Shown here: positions 1-6,548 of the stretch, piece after piece
Numbering within the stretch: the stretch's first letter is position 1
How the letters are laid out: each line of letters opens with the position of its first letter
Source of the DNA: Patescibacteria group bacterium
Lineage (GTDB): Bacteria > Patescibacteriota > Gracilibacteria > UM-FILTER-43-11
Length of the DNA stretch: 13,108 nucleotides
Direction of reading: 5' to 3'
Assembly: GCA_029260955.1 (NCBI GenBank)
Contig: JAJDCF010000083.1
Coordinates: 1-13,108, forward strand
Made by a program: the position numbers and the translations under genes
The notes under the pieces: generated by a model
What the model was told of the DNA's origin: nothing
The model's database searches: none
What the model saw: only the letters and a program-made list of their open reading frames with translations

Positions 1-2
1 CT

Positions 3-83
3 TTAATCGCAAATGACAAAGATTATCGTAGAGAGCAAGTAGAATTAGCTGAAGAATTATTTGAAGACATACATGAAGATTAA
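3..83 (+). CDS. Antitoxin of MazF-like module (3' fragment)
   Basis: Open frame entering from the left edge and ending in TAA at 81-83. It encodes 26 visible residues ending in a very acidic tail (AEELFEDIHED). Its last 11 bases overlap the ATG of the MazF-like toxin gene at 73, the usual antitoxin-first arrangement of type II modules. An acidic C-terminus is typical of MazE-type and other antitoxins that wrap around a basic toxin. The N-terminal DNA-binding part lies outside the window, so the antitoxin family cannot be named. The antitoxin role rests on position and charge only. Confidence 0.55.
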   Translation, partial: LIANDKDYRREQVELAEELFEDIHED

Positions 84-399
84 TCGAGGAGATATTTGGC
101 TCGTGAACCTGGACCCAGTCATTGGCAGTGAAATTGCCAAAACAAGGCCCGCTCTTGTTATAAGCCATACCGGATATAACGCCATCGCTGAAACTGTGAC
201 TGTTATTCCTATTTCAACAGGAAGATTTATAAAAAGCTTTCATGTTTACTTAAAAAAGCTAAAGAACGAATCTCATGCTGTTCTACCACAACTCCGCGTC
301 GCCTCAAAAAAAAGGCTGATCAAAAAGCTAGGAAAGGCTTCAGAAAGCGAACTAACTGAGACAAAGGAAAAGCTCATGCGTTATTTAGATATAAGATAA
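73..399 (+). CDS. mazF: MazF/PemK-type mRNA interferase toxin
   Basis: Encodes 108 residues of the MazF/PemK (CcdB-like fold) endoribonuclease family, which cleaves mRNA at short sequence motifs and slows growth when the antitoxin is lost. The family N-terminus is clear: MKINRGDIWLVNLDP, then GSEIAKTRPALVIS, in which the R-G-D-I-W strand and the K-T-R-P loop form the active-site region. The length matches the family. An in-frame TTG at 61 would add four residues, but the ATG at 73 gives the normal family start and an 11-base overlap with the upstream antitoxin frame, so I chose 73. It is probably co-transcribed with and repressed by that antitoxin. The cleavage sequence cannot be predicted. 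Confidence 0.88.
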   Translation: MKINRGDIWLVNLDPVIGSEIAKTRPALVISHTGYNAIAETVTVIPISTGRFIKSFHVYLKKLKNESHAVLPQLRVASKKRLIKKLGKASESELTETKEKLMRYLDIR

Positions 400-415
400 A
401 GAAATAGAATTATCG

Positions 416-444
416 TTGATTAATAAGGCTATCTCCGCTAAACT
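416..444 (+). promoter_or_regulatory. Promoter of secD-rnhA
   Basis: TTGATT at 416-421 and TAAACT at 439-444 are separated by 17 bases, which fits a sigma70-type promoter. Predicted start is near 451, giving a leader of about 26 bases before the secD ATG at 477. There is no Shine-Dalgarno-like sequence in that leader. Confidence 0.55.
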
Positions 445-476
445 ATCACCGCTTATTATTTGATAATTCTCTTGCA

Positions 477-2522
477 ATGCGACGTTTTAATAAAGGACTG
501 ACAGGTATTATTATCGCCACCCTTCTTATGGCCGTGGTTTCTTTGCCTGATTCAGTAAAATCTCAACTACCTAATGACAAGGTTAGCAGCTGGATAAAAG
601 ACCAAAAGGTTACTCTTGGGCTAGACCTTCAAGGGGGTACTCAACTTGATTACCGAATTGATTTAAGAAACATCGAAGCTCGAAATGCAGATGAGGATGA
701 ATCAAACGATGTAGCAATCCGCGATATTGTGGAAGGTGTACGAGCTACATTAGAAAGACGTGTGAATGGACTGGGGGTTTCTGAGCCAAACATTTACACC
801 TCTGACGTAGCTGGAGAGAAGCATATTATTGTGGAACTAGCTGGTATTAAAGATGTAAATGAGGCAAAGGCTATCGTTGGTAAAACCATTCAACTGGAAT
901 TCAAAGAGCCAAAAACAGAGGAGGATCCTGATGCACTTGCTAAAATTGAAGCCGAAGCAAATATAACTCTACAGGCAGCTCTTGCTGATACCGAAAACTT
1001 CGCCTCTCTTGGTGAAAGTACACAAACTAGTGACGGAAAAATCACTTACAGAGGAAGTACTGAAGGATGGGAATCAGGATTAGCAACAAATCACAATGGG
1101 GTAATTCCCAATCTTAATGTAGGTCAAGTTCATAGCGAACTTGTTGAAAACAGCGGTGACTACATGGTTACAGCCGATGGACAAATAAGAGAAAGAAAAG
1201 GCTTCCTGATTCTGAAGCTAGATGCCAAAGAAATGCGAGACAAGACAGAAACATCCGATGGCAGAGTAAAGGCCTCTCATATTCTATTTGCCTACGTAGG
1301 CTCCGAAAGAGCAGCCGAGGGCGTGACTAGAACCAAAGAAGAAGCTCTTGTAGAAGCCGAAAGGATACTCGCAGAAGTTAATACGGCCCCAGAGAACTTT
1401 GCCACATTGGCAGAACAGTATTCCGACGGACCCTCTAGTACTAAGGGTGGCGATCTAGGATTCTTTGGAAAAGGAACTATGGCTCCTGCATTTGAAGCCG
1501 CATCTTTCTCATTAGAAGTAGATCAGGTTTCTGGAGTAACAGAAACAGACTTTGGTTATCACATCATAAAAGTAACGGACAAAGAGGAGGGGGAAGATAC
1601 TGTAACCCAGGAAAACCATTACACATATAGTGAAATTCTTTACGATACGTCACCGGATCCATGGAAGTCTACTGGGCTTGATGGCGCTCACTTCAAATAC
1701 GCCAGTGTCACCTACGATCAACTTGGCGCACCACAGGTAGCTATTCAGTTTGATGATGAAGGAGCTCGTATGTTTGAAGACCTGACCGAGCGTCTAGTAG
1801 AACAGCAACTTGCAATATTTGTGGGAGGTGAACTAGTTTCTGCCCCACGCGTTAACCAGAAAATTGTTGGTGGACAAGCCGTAATTACTGGAACTGGTTC
1901 CCTTCAACAAGCCCTTCAACTTGCTAATGATTTGAACACTGGTGCCATCGACGCACCAATTATTCTGAGTGGTCAGTACACTATTAGCGCGTCACTTGGT
2001 GACAATGCACTTCAGCTTTCTTTGTACGCCGGCTTGATTGGATTGATTGCTCTGGCCATCTTTATGGTTTTTTATTACCGTTTGCTAGGCATATTTGCGG
2101 TAATAGCATTGCTTATTTACTCTGTTATTATTCTATTCATTTTGAAGACTACAGGCATTGTAATGACCCTGGCTGGTATCGCAGGTATTATTTTGTCGAT
2201 TGGTATGGCAGTAGACGCTAATATTCTGATTTTTGAACGTACCAAAGAGGAATTAAGTGAGGGTAACAGCTACATAGCTGCCATCACCACTGGCTTTGAA
2301 AGAGCATGGTCTTCTATAAGAGATTCTAACGTCAGCTCACTTATTACTTGTGTAATTCTTTGGTTCTTCGGAAACTCCATCATTCGTGGCTTTGCTTTGA
2401 TGCTAGGGCTTGGAATCTTGATTTCTATGTTCACAGCCATAAATGTTACTCGCGCTCTTCTAAAGACTCTGAATGGAACAAAGCTGTCTAAGAATAAATT
2501 TCTACTAGGCTCCAAGAAGTAA
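477..2522 (+). CDS. secD: SecD protein-export subunit with inserted parvulin (PpiC) domain
   Basis: Encodes 681 residues. SecD is the RND-family subunit that, with SecF, uses the proton gradient to pull proteins across the membrane after SecYEG/SecA. Visible parts: TM1 about 8-24; the SecD signature LGLDLQGGTQL at 47-57; P1 base about 70-145; an inserted region about 150-370; P1 head about 400-510; TM helices from about 514 to 661, including GMAVDANILIFER with D580, equivalent to the conserved proton-path aspartate. Residues 264-366 form a complete parvulin peptidyl-prolyl isomerase domain: ASHIL with H268, GGDLGFF with D326, GTMAPAFE with M335 and F339, and GYHIIKV with H362. The domain should face the outside of the membrane, where it could help fold emerging proteins. 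No secF follows. rnhA starts one base after the stop. The SecD assignment is secure; coupled folding is inference. Confidence 0.95.
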   Translation: MRRFNKGLTGIIIATLLMAVVSLPDSVKSQLPNDKVSSWIKDQKVTLGLDLQGGTQLDYRIDLRNIEARNADEDESNDVAIRDIVEGVRATLERRVNGLGVSEPNIYTSDVAGEKHIIVELAGIKDVNEAKAIVGKTIQLEFKEPKTEEDPDALAKIEAEANITLQAALADTENFASLGESTQTSDGKITYRGSTEGWESGLATNHNGVIPNLNVGQVHSELVENSGDYMVTADGQIRERKGFLILKLDAKEMRDKTETSDGRVKASHILFAYVGSERAAEGVTRTKEEALVEAERILAEVNTAPENFATLAEQYSDGPSSTKGGDLGFFGKGTMAPAFEAASFSLEVDQVSGVTETDFGYHIIKVTDKEEGEDTVTQENHYTYSEILYDTSPDPWKSTGLDGAHFKYASVTYDQLGAPQVAIQFDDEGARMFEDLTERLVEQQLAIFVGGELVSAPRVNQKIVGGQAVITGTGSLQQALQLANDLNTGAIDAPIILSGQYTISASLGDNALQLSLYAGLIGLIALAIFMVFYYRLLGIFAVIALLIYSVIILFILKTTGIVMTLAGIAGIILSIGMAVDANILIFERTKEELSEGNSYIAAITTGFERAWSSIRDSNVSSLITCVILWFFGNSIIRGFALMLGLGILISMFTAINVTRALLKTLNGTKLSKNKFLLGSKK

Positions 2523-2523
2523 C

Positions 2524-3048
2524 ATGGAAATTTCCGCTCAACATCAAAAGGCCATTGCTAAGCTAATCCCTAAAAAGAAAGACCAACAAGCCTTTGTGAA
2601 TATGACTATAAAAAAAGCTATTCAGGAAAAAAAGGCAGATAACGCTGAAACCATTGAGATCTTTACAGATGGTGGATCACGAGGCAACCCAGGCCCCTCA
2701 GGAGGTGGCTACGCCATTTATCGTGGAGGAAAACTAGTGGCTAAGGGATCCAACTTTTACGGAGAAAAGACCAACAACCAAGCTGAGTACCTAGCCATAC
2801 GAGACGCCCTTCGCCATGCTCACGAACAATATGGTGAACTCAAGGTAGAGTGTTACATGGACTCAAAGTTAGCTGTAGAACAGATGAACGGAGAGTGGAA
2901 GGTTAAAAGCGAAAACGTCCGACCTCTTTTTAATGAAGTCAGACGTATTGCCGATCAATTCAATCATTTTCGCATCAGCCATGTACGCCGTGAACAGAAT
3001 ACAGTCGCTGACCAACTGGCCAACGAGGCCATGGACCGAGGGTATTAG
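2524..3048 (+). CDS. rnhA: Ribonuclease HI
   Basis: Encodes 174 residues. RNase HI cuts the RNA strand of RNA-DNA hybrids, removing R-loops and primers. The four catalytic carboxylates are all present: D49 in FTDGGSRGNPG, E88 in NNQAEYLAI, D113 in YMDSKLAVEQ and D163 in VADQLANEA. H153, ten residues before D163, sits at the position of E. coli His124. The core most resembles the short RNase HI-like type without the basic handle. An extra, lysine-rich and probably helical segment of about 42 residues precedes the catalytic domain. The ATG lies one base after the secD stop, so it is probably in one operon with secD and may depend on translational coupling; no separate ribosome binding site is seen. 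Confidence 0.93.
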   Translation: MEISAQHQKAIAKLIPKKKDQQAFVNMTIKKAIQEKKADNAETIEIFTDGGSRGNPGPSGGGYAIYRGGKLVAKGSNFYGEKTNNQAEYLAIRDALRHAHEQYGELKVECYMDSKLAVEQMNGEWKVKSENVRPLFNEVRRIADQFNHFRISHVRREQNTVADQLANEAMDRGY

Positions 3049-3218
3049 TATAACTGAGTGATAAGCTTGTGAACGCGCGGAGCAAGAACCTGAGGCGACA
3101 TGTGCGGTGAAGGAAGCTTGCGGAGCTAAGCGAACAAGTGAAGAGGGAGATCAGATATTTTGAAAGTACTGATGGATACGCCAAAGGCGATCGAAACTTT
3201 TTTAAAGTTGTCAGCAAC
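3049..3218. other. Unassigned intergenic segment, locally GC-richer, with short repeats
   Basis: This 170-base gap between rnhA and trxA (genes pointing at each other) is richer in G+C in its first 100 bases than its surroundings. AAGCTTG occurs twice (starting 3063 and 3114), as does GCGGAGC, each followed by CAAG, so two similar small stem-loops are possible. One plus frame from 3054 reads as protein-like sequence but is interrupted by TGA at 3108-3110 and then runs antisense into trxA. Near 3205-3220 AAGTTG and CAACTT form a six-pair hairpin that includes the trxA stop, but no T-tract follows on either strand. I cannot name a function. Confidence 0.4.
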
Positions 3219-3542
3219 TTAGGAGTGCTTTTCAATTACTTTGAGCAGATCATCCTTTTGATGAACTCCAACCATATCTTCAACGATTTCACCGTCTTTG
3301 AAGACTTTTAGAGCAGGAATGCTCATAACACCGTATTTTCCAGCTAGCTCCTGGTTGTCATCAACGTTTATCTTGCCAACGACGGCCTTGTCACCAACTT
3401 CGCCAGCTAGTTCATCGATAATTGGCCCTTGCATCTGACATGGTCCACACCAAGGGGCCCAAAAATCAACAAGAACAGGCTTACCTTTGACGTCTAAGAC
3501 ACTTGCCTGAAAATTGTCCTTAGTAATTTCGAGAGCTGCCAT
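3219..3542 (-). CDS. trxA: Thioredoxin
   Basis: Encodes 107 residues, the normal thioredoxin length. It is a cytoplasmic disulfide reductase that passes electrons from thioredoxin reductase to target proteins. The active site is DFWAPWCGPC with C32 and C35, the buried acid is D26, and the cis-proline loop is SIP with P76. It starts at the ATG at 3540-3542. It has its own promoter (3574-3602) and is separated from HU by the HU terminator, so it is probably monocistronic. The leader lacks a Shine-Dalgarno sequence and instead has TAATTCTTAA 11 bases before the start. No thioredoxin reductase is in the window. Confidence 0.97.
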   Translation of the reverse strand: MAALEITKDNFQASVLDVKGKPVLVDFWAPWCGPCQMQGPIIDELAGEVGDKAVVGKINVDDNQELAGKYGVMSIPALKVFKDGEIVEDMVGVHQKDDLLKVIEKHS

Positions 3543-3553
3543 AAGTTTTTATG

Positions 3554-3563
3554 TTAAGAATTA
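3554..3563 (-). promoter_or_regulatory. TTAAGAATTA element before trxA
   Basis: Reads TAATTCTTAA in the gene direction, 11 bases before the trxA ATG and inside the predicted leader, where a ribosome binding site would be. Confidence 0.35.
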
Positions 3564-3573
3564 TTGTAAACTC

Positions 3574-3602
3574 ATCATAGATTAAGGATTCCACGATTTC
3601 AA
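3574..3602 (-). promoter_or_regulatory. Promoter of trxA
   Basis: On the minus strand TTGAAA (3597-3602) and TATGAT (3574-3579) are spaced by exactly 17 bases, a near-consensus sigma70 promoter. The start is predicted near 3567, giving a leader of about 25 bases. Confidence 0.75.
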
Positions 3603-3625
3603 GTTTAGCTCGTAGCCTGGAATAC

Positions 3626-3656
3626 AAAAAAGACCCCGCCAAAGCAGGGTCTTTTT
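3626..3656 (-). terminator. Intrinsic terminator after HU gene
   Basis: The arms pair GACCC with GGGTC, extended by a GC pair pair-set past one C-A mismatch around a CAAA loop, and are flanked by A6 and T5 tracts. The hairpin lies 20 bases after the HU stop on the minus strand and is followed there by a T-tract. The tracts on both sides would allow it to work in both directions. Confidence 0.88.
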
Positions 3657-3675
3657 AAAAGTCAGATTAAACGTA

Positions 3676-3951
3676 CTATCTAACAGCGTCTTTAAGGCTC
3701 TTACCAGCCTTGAAAGCAGGAACGTTCATAGCTGGGATCTTGATTTTCTGAGTTGGGTTTCTTGGGTTTACACCAGTGCGAGCTGCACGGTGGCTAACAC
3801 GGAAAGTACCGAAACCAGTGATAGTAACGTTGTTTCCTTTCTTAAGCTCCTTAGTAACAGTAGCTAGTACAGCTTCTAGAGCATCGCTAGCGACTCTTTT
3901 GCTTACTCCAGCACCAGCGGCTACAGCAGCAACTAAATCTTGTTTAGTCAT
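3676..3951 (-). CDS. hup: HU-family DNA-binding protein
   Basis: Encodes 91 residues, the standard length of HU/IHF subunits. HU dimers bend and compact DNA and assist replication and repair. The family landmarks are in order: an N-terminal helical pair beginning MTKQDLVAAVA, the GFGTFRV turn at the start of the beta arms, the arm tip NPRNPTQ with the DNA-intercalating proline region, and the FKAGKSLKDAV C-terminal helix. It is an HU-like homodimer rather than a recognised IHF subunit, since only one copy is present here. It has its own promoter at 3986-4014 and a strong terminator downstream, so it is a single-gene unit. The ATG at 3949-3951 is preceded by TTAATTCTTAA at 11 bases. Confidence 0.97.
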   Translation of the reverse strand: MTKQDLVAAVAAGAGVSKRVASDALEAVLATVTKELKKGNNVTITGFGTFRVSHRAARTGVNPRNPTQKIKIPAMNVPAFKAGKSLKDAVR

Positions 3952-3962
3952 AATGAAATATA

Positions 3963-3973
3963 TTAAGAATTAA
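3963..3973 (-). promoter_or_regulatory. TTAAGAATTAA element before HU
   Basis: Reads TTAATTCTTAA in the gene direction, 11 bases before the HU ATG, the same spacing as at trxA. Confidence 0.35.
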
Positions 3974-3985
3974 ATTTCTGAAGCC

Positions 3986-4014
3986 AGTATAAGACCCTAA
4001 AACACCCGAATCAA
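3986..4014 (-). promoter_or_regulatory. Promoter of HU gene
   Basis: On the minus strand TTGATT (4009-4014) and TATACT (3986-3991) are 17 bases apart. Predicted start near 3979, leader about 28 bases. The same -35 hexamer and spacing occur in front of secD. Confidence 0.75.
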
Positions 4015-4211
4015 GCGTTTTCCCCTTAGATAAGCGAAAAAGGTAGCATGTAAACAATTTTTATACAGAATAAATCGCTTATTAAAGCCATTTTAACCAA
4101 ATTTGACTAAAAAAAAATTTTCATGTCAAAAATACATTATTTATCAGCTGTTTTGGCTTAAACACAATGGAAAAGGCTTCCTATATATAGGTATTAGATT
4201 TAAATTCACAT
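4015..4211. other. AT-rich divergent region between HU and topA, no gene
   Basis: About 200 bases without a credible coding frame, forming most of the 322-base gap 3952-4273. It holds several inverted repeats: TAAGCGA near 4030 with TCGCTTA near 4075; TTTGAC (4102-4107) with GTCAAA (4125-4130) around an A9-T4 run; and a perfect 12-base palindrome CCTATATATAGG at 4180-4191, about 20 bases before the topA -35. The palindrome could bind a regulator, and the A-tract could be bent DNA. I see no convincing DnaA boxes. Confidence 0.4.
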
Positions 4212-4241
4212 TTGACATGCTTCTACTAGCTCCTGTATAGC
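4212..4241 (+). promoter_or_regulatory. Promoter of topA
   Basis: A perfect TTGACA at 4212-4217 and TATAGC at 4236-4241 are spaced by 18 bases. The predicted start near 4248 lies just past the in-frame ATG at 4247, which is one reason to place the topA start at 4274. Confidence 0.65.
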
Positions 4242-4273
4242 TAGACATGATATTTCAAAAAAAAGGTATTATT

Positions 4274-6505
4274 ATGAATCATCTGATCATCGTCGAGTCA
4301 CCAGCAAAAGCTAAGACTCTCAAAAAATTTCTTGGAGCCAAATATACCGTCAAGGCATCTATGGGCCATATTAGAGATCTTCCAAAAAAAACCATAGCCA
4401 TTGACACCGAACATGACTTCAAGCCAGAGTACGAAATCTCTCCTGATAAGACTAAAATCGTAAAAGAGCTTAAAGCTGCCGTAAGAAAATTACCTGACAC
4501 TATTGTATGGCTTGCACCCGATGAAGATCGCGAAGGAGAAAGCATTGCATGGCATTTGGTTTATGCCTTGGGACTTAAAAAAGGACAGTACCGACGTATT
4601 GCTTTTCACGAAATCACTAAACCAGCCGTACTGAAGGCTTTGGAAAACCCACGTGCTATCGATATCAATCTGGTTCACGCTCAACAAGCTCGTAGAATTC
4701 TGGATCGCCTAGTAGGTTATAAGCTATCCCCTCTTCTTTGGACCAAGGTAAGAGCTGGCCTTTCTGCCGGTAGAGTACAGTCTGTGGCCGTACGCTTAAT
4801 AGTAGATCGTGAACGCGAGATCGAAGCTTTTAAACCGGAAGAATACTGGAACATTGATTGTGACCTGGAAGCAAAAAAAGGCAAATTCAATGCTGAGCTT
4901 CATAAGATCAAAGGCAAGAAAGCTGTTGTAGACAACAAGAAAACCGCCGATAAAGTATTAAAAGACTTGAACAAGGCCGACTACAAAGTGGACAAAATTG
5001 TAAAGAAAGCAACCAAACGTAAGCCTGCCGCTCCTTTTATTACTTCTACTCTTCAGCAAGAAGCCAGTCGTAAACTTGGATTTTCTGTAAAACAGACCAT
5101 GGTGATCGCCCAGCAACTTTACGAAGGTATGGAACATGGTAAAGATCACACAGGTTTGATTACTTACATGCGTACAGATTCATATAATTTGTCCAAAGTA
5201 TTTCTGAATGGTGTCCCTAAACTTGTAAAAAAACTTTATGGACCGGAATACGCCCTTTCTACACCTCGCGTCTTCACCAAAAAGGCACGTGGAGCCCAAG
5301 AAGCGCATGAGGCTATTAGACCAACCGACCTAAGCAAGACCCCAAAAGACATAAAGGATCATTTGGATCCTAGGCAATACAGACTTTATAAAATGATCTG
5401 GGAAAGAACCATCGCATGCCAGATGGCCGATGCCGAGGTGGACGTGACCACAGTTACTGTTAAAGCTGGTGACTACGATTTGACTGCCAAGGGCGAGGTG
5501 ATCAAGCATGCCGGATTTATGAAGGCCTACATCGAAAGCCATGATGACCCAGCAAAAGCTATTTCTGATAAAGACATCATACTGCCGGCAATGGAAGAAG
5601 GTGAAGCCTGCGATCTGGAAAAAGTGAATTCCGAACAGAAATTCACCCAACCACCAGCAAGGTTCACCGAAGCCAGCTTGGTAAAGAAGATGGAACACGA
5701 AGGCATTGGTCGTCCATCTACTTACGCCCCAACCATTTCAACCGTGATTTCTCGTGGCTACATCGAAAAGAAACAAGATAAGAAGCTGTACCCAATGGAC
5801 ATCGGCTTGATCGTGAATGACTTTTTGGTCAAACACTTCTCAGAAATCATGGAATACCAGTTTACGGCCCACATGGAAGACAAATTGGATGATATTGCCC
5901 ATGGTGAAAAAGAATGGCAACCGGTTATCAGAGAATTTTATGAACCATTTATCAAAACCGTTGAGCTGAAAAAGAAAGAGGTCAAAAAATCCGATGTAAT
6001 AAACGAAAAAACCGACGAGATATGTGACAAATGTAAGGCTCCCATGATGGTAAAGCTTGGAAGGAACGGTAAATTCCTGTCTTGCTCAAAGTATCCTGAA
6101 TGTAAGAATGCCCGCCCAATGAAGGAAGATGCTGAAAAGGAGAAAGAACTTCAAAAAGAATTCAAAGACGAAAAATGTGACAAATGTGGCAGTGCCATGA
6201 TCGTGAAGAACGGACGCTTTGGAGAATTCCTGGCCTGCAGTGCTTACCCCAAATGTAAAACCACTCGCCCACTATCGCACGCACTAAAAGTAAAGTGTCC
6301 AGATTGTGGAAGCGACATTGTAGAAAAAAGGACCAAGCGCGGAAAAGTCTTTTACGGCTGTACCGGTTACCCAAAATGCAAGTTTGCTACATGGAAGAAG
6401 CCAGTGGATGACCCATGCCCTGTTTGCAAGGGATTGCAAGTACAAGCCAAGAAGGATTTGGTCAAATGCGAACAGTGTGGCAAAGAAACGGAAGTGGAAG
6501 AGTAG
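4274..6505 (+). CDS. topA: DNA topoisomerase I (type IA)
   Basis: Encodes 743 residues. Topoisomerase I relaxes negative supercoils by single-strand passage. The TOPRIM domain begins MNHLIIVESPAKAK (E8) and has the metal-binding triad in APDEDREGE (D83, D85, E87). The catalytic tyrosine is Y298 in GLITYMRTDS. The HEAIRPT and EGIGRPSTYAPTIS motifs are intact. The C-terminus carries four CxxC zinc ribbons, beginning CDKC, CDKC, CPDC and CPVC, spaced over roughly residues 585-740. The ATG at 4247 would add nine residues, but 4274 matches the family N-terminus, lies after the predicted transcription start and has AAAAGG about nine bases upstream. It is divergent from HU, another gene affecting supercoiling, across a shared promoter region. 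It is followed by the DUF3352-like gene after 43 bases. Confidence 0.97.
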   Translation: MNHLIIVESPAKAKTLKKFLGAKYTVKASMGHIRDLPKKTIAIDTEHDFKPEYEISPDKTKIVKELKAAVRKLPDTIVWLAPDEDREGESIAWHLVYALGLKKGQYRRIAFHEITKPAVLKALENPRAIDINLVHAQQARRILDRLVGYKLSPLLWTKVRAGLSAGRVQSVAVRLIVDREREIEAFKPEEYWNIDCDLEAKKGKFNAELHKIKGKKAVVDNKKTADKVLKDLNKADYKVDKIVKKATKRKPAAPFITSTLQQEASRKLGFSVKQTMVIAQQLYEGMEHGKDHTGLITYMRTDSYNLSKVFLNGVPKLVKKLYGPEYALSTPRVFTKKARGAQEAHEAIRPTDLSKTPKDIKDHLDPRQYRLYKMIWERTIACQMADAEVDVTTVTVKAGDYDLTAKGEVIKHAGFMKAYIESHDDPAKAISDKDIILPAMEEGEACDLEKVNSEQKFTQPPARFTEASLVKKMEHEGIGRPSTYAPTISTVISRGYIEKKQDKKLYPMDIGLIVNDFLVKHFSEIMEYQFTAHMEDKLDDIAHGEKEWQPVIREFYEPFIKTVELKKKEVKKSDVINEKTDEICDKCKAPMMVKLGRNGKFLSCSKYPECKNARPMKEDAEKEKELQKEFKDEKCDKCGSAMIVKNGRFGEFLACSAYPKCKTTRPLSHALKVKCPDCGSDIVEKRTKRGKVFYGCTGYPKCKFATWKKPVDDPCPVCKGLQVQAKKDLVKCEQCGKETEVEE

Positions 6506-6515
6506 AAAGAAATTA

Positions 6516-6524
6516 TGCTAAACT
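6516..6524 (+). promoter_or_regulatory. Extended -10 promoter for DUF3352-like gene
   Basis: TG, one base, then TAAACT at 6519-6524 forms an extended -10 element just after the topA stop. No good -35 is visible. Predicted start near 6531, leaving a leader of about 18 bases before the ATG at 6549. The hexamer is the same as in the secD promoter. Confidence 0.45.
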
Positions 6525-6548
6525 GATGTCACTTTAATCGCGCTGACC

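Noticed and set aside
3205..3220. Intrinsic terminator for trxA
   Set aside because: A six-pair hairpin is present, but no T-tract follows it on the minus strand.
3142..3310. Plus-strand reading frame beginning GTG and running antisense into trxA
   Set aside because: Most of its length lies opposite a solid thioredoxin gene and it has no family resemblance or start signal.
4015..4211. Replication origin in the AT-rich gap
   Set aside because: TTATACAGA near 4057 only weakly resembles a DnaA box and no cluster of boxes or dnaA/dnaN gene is present.
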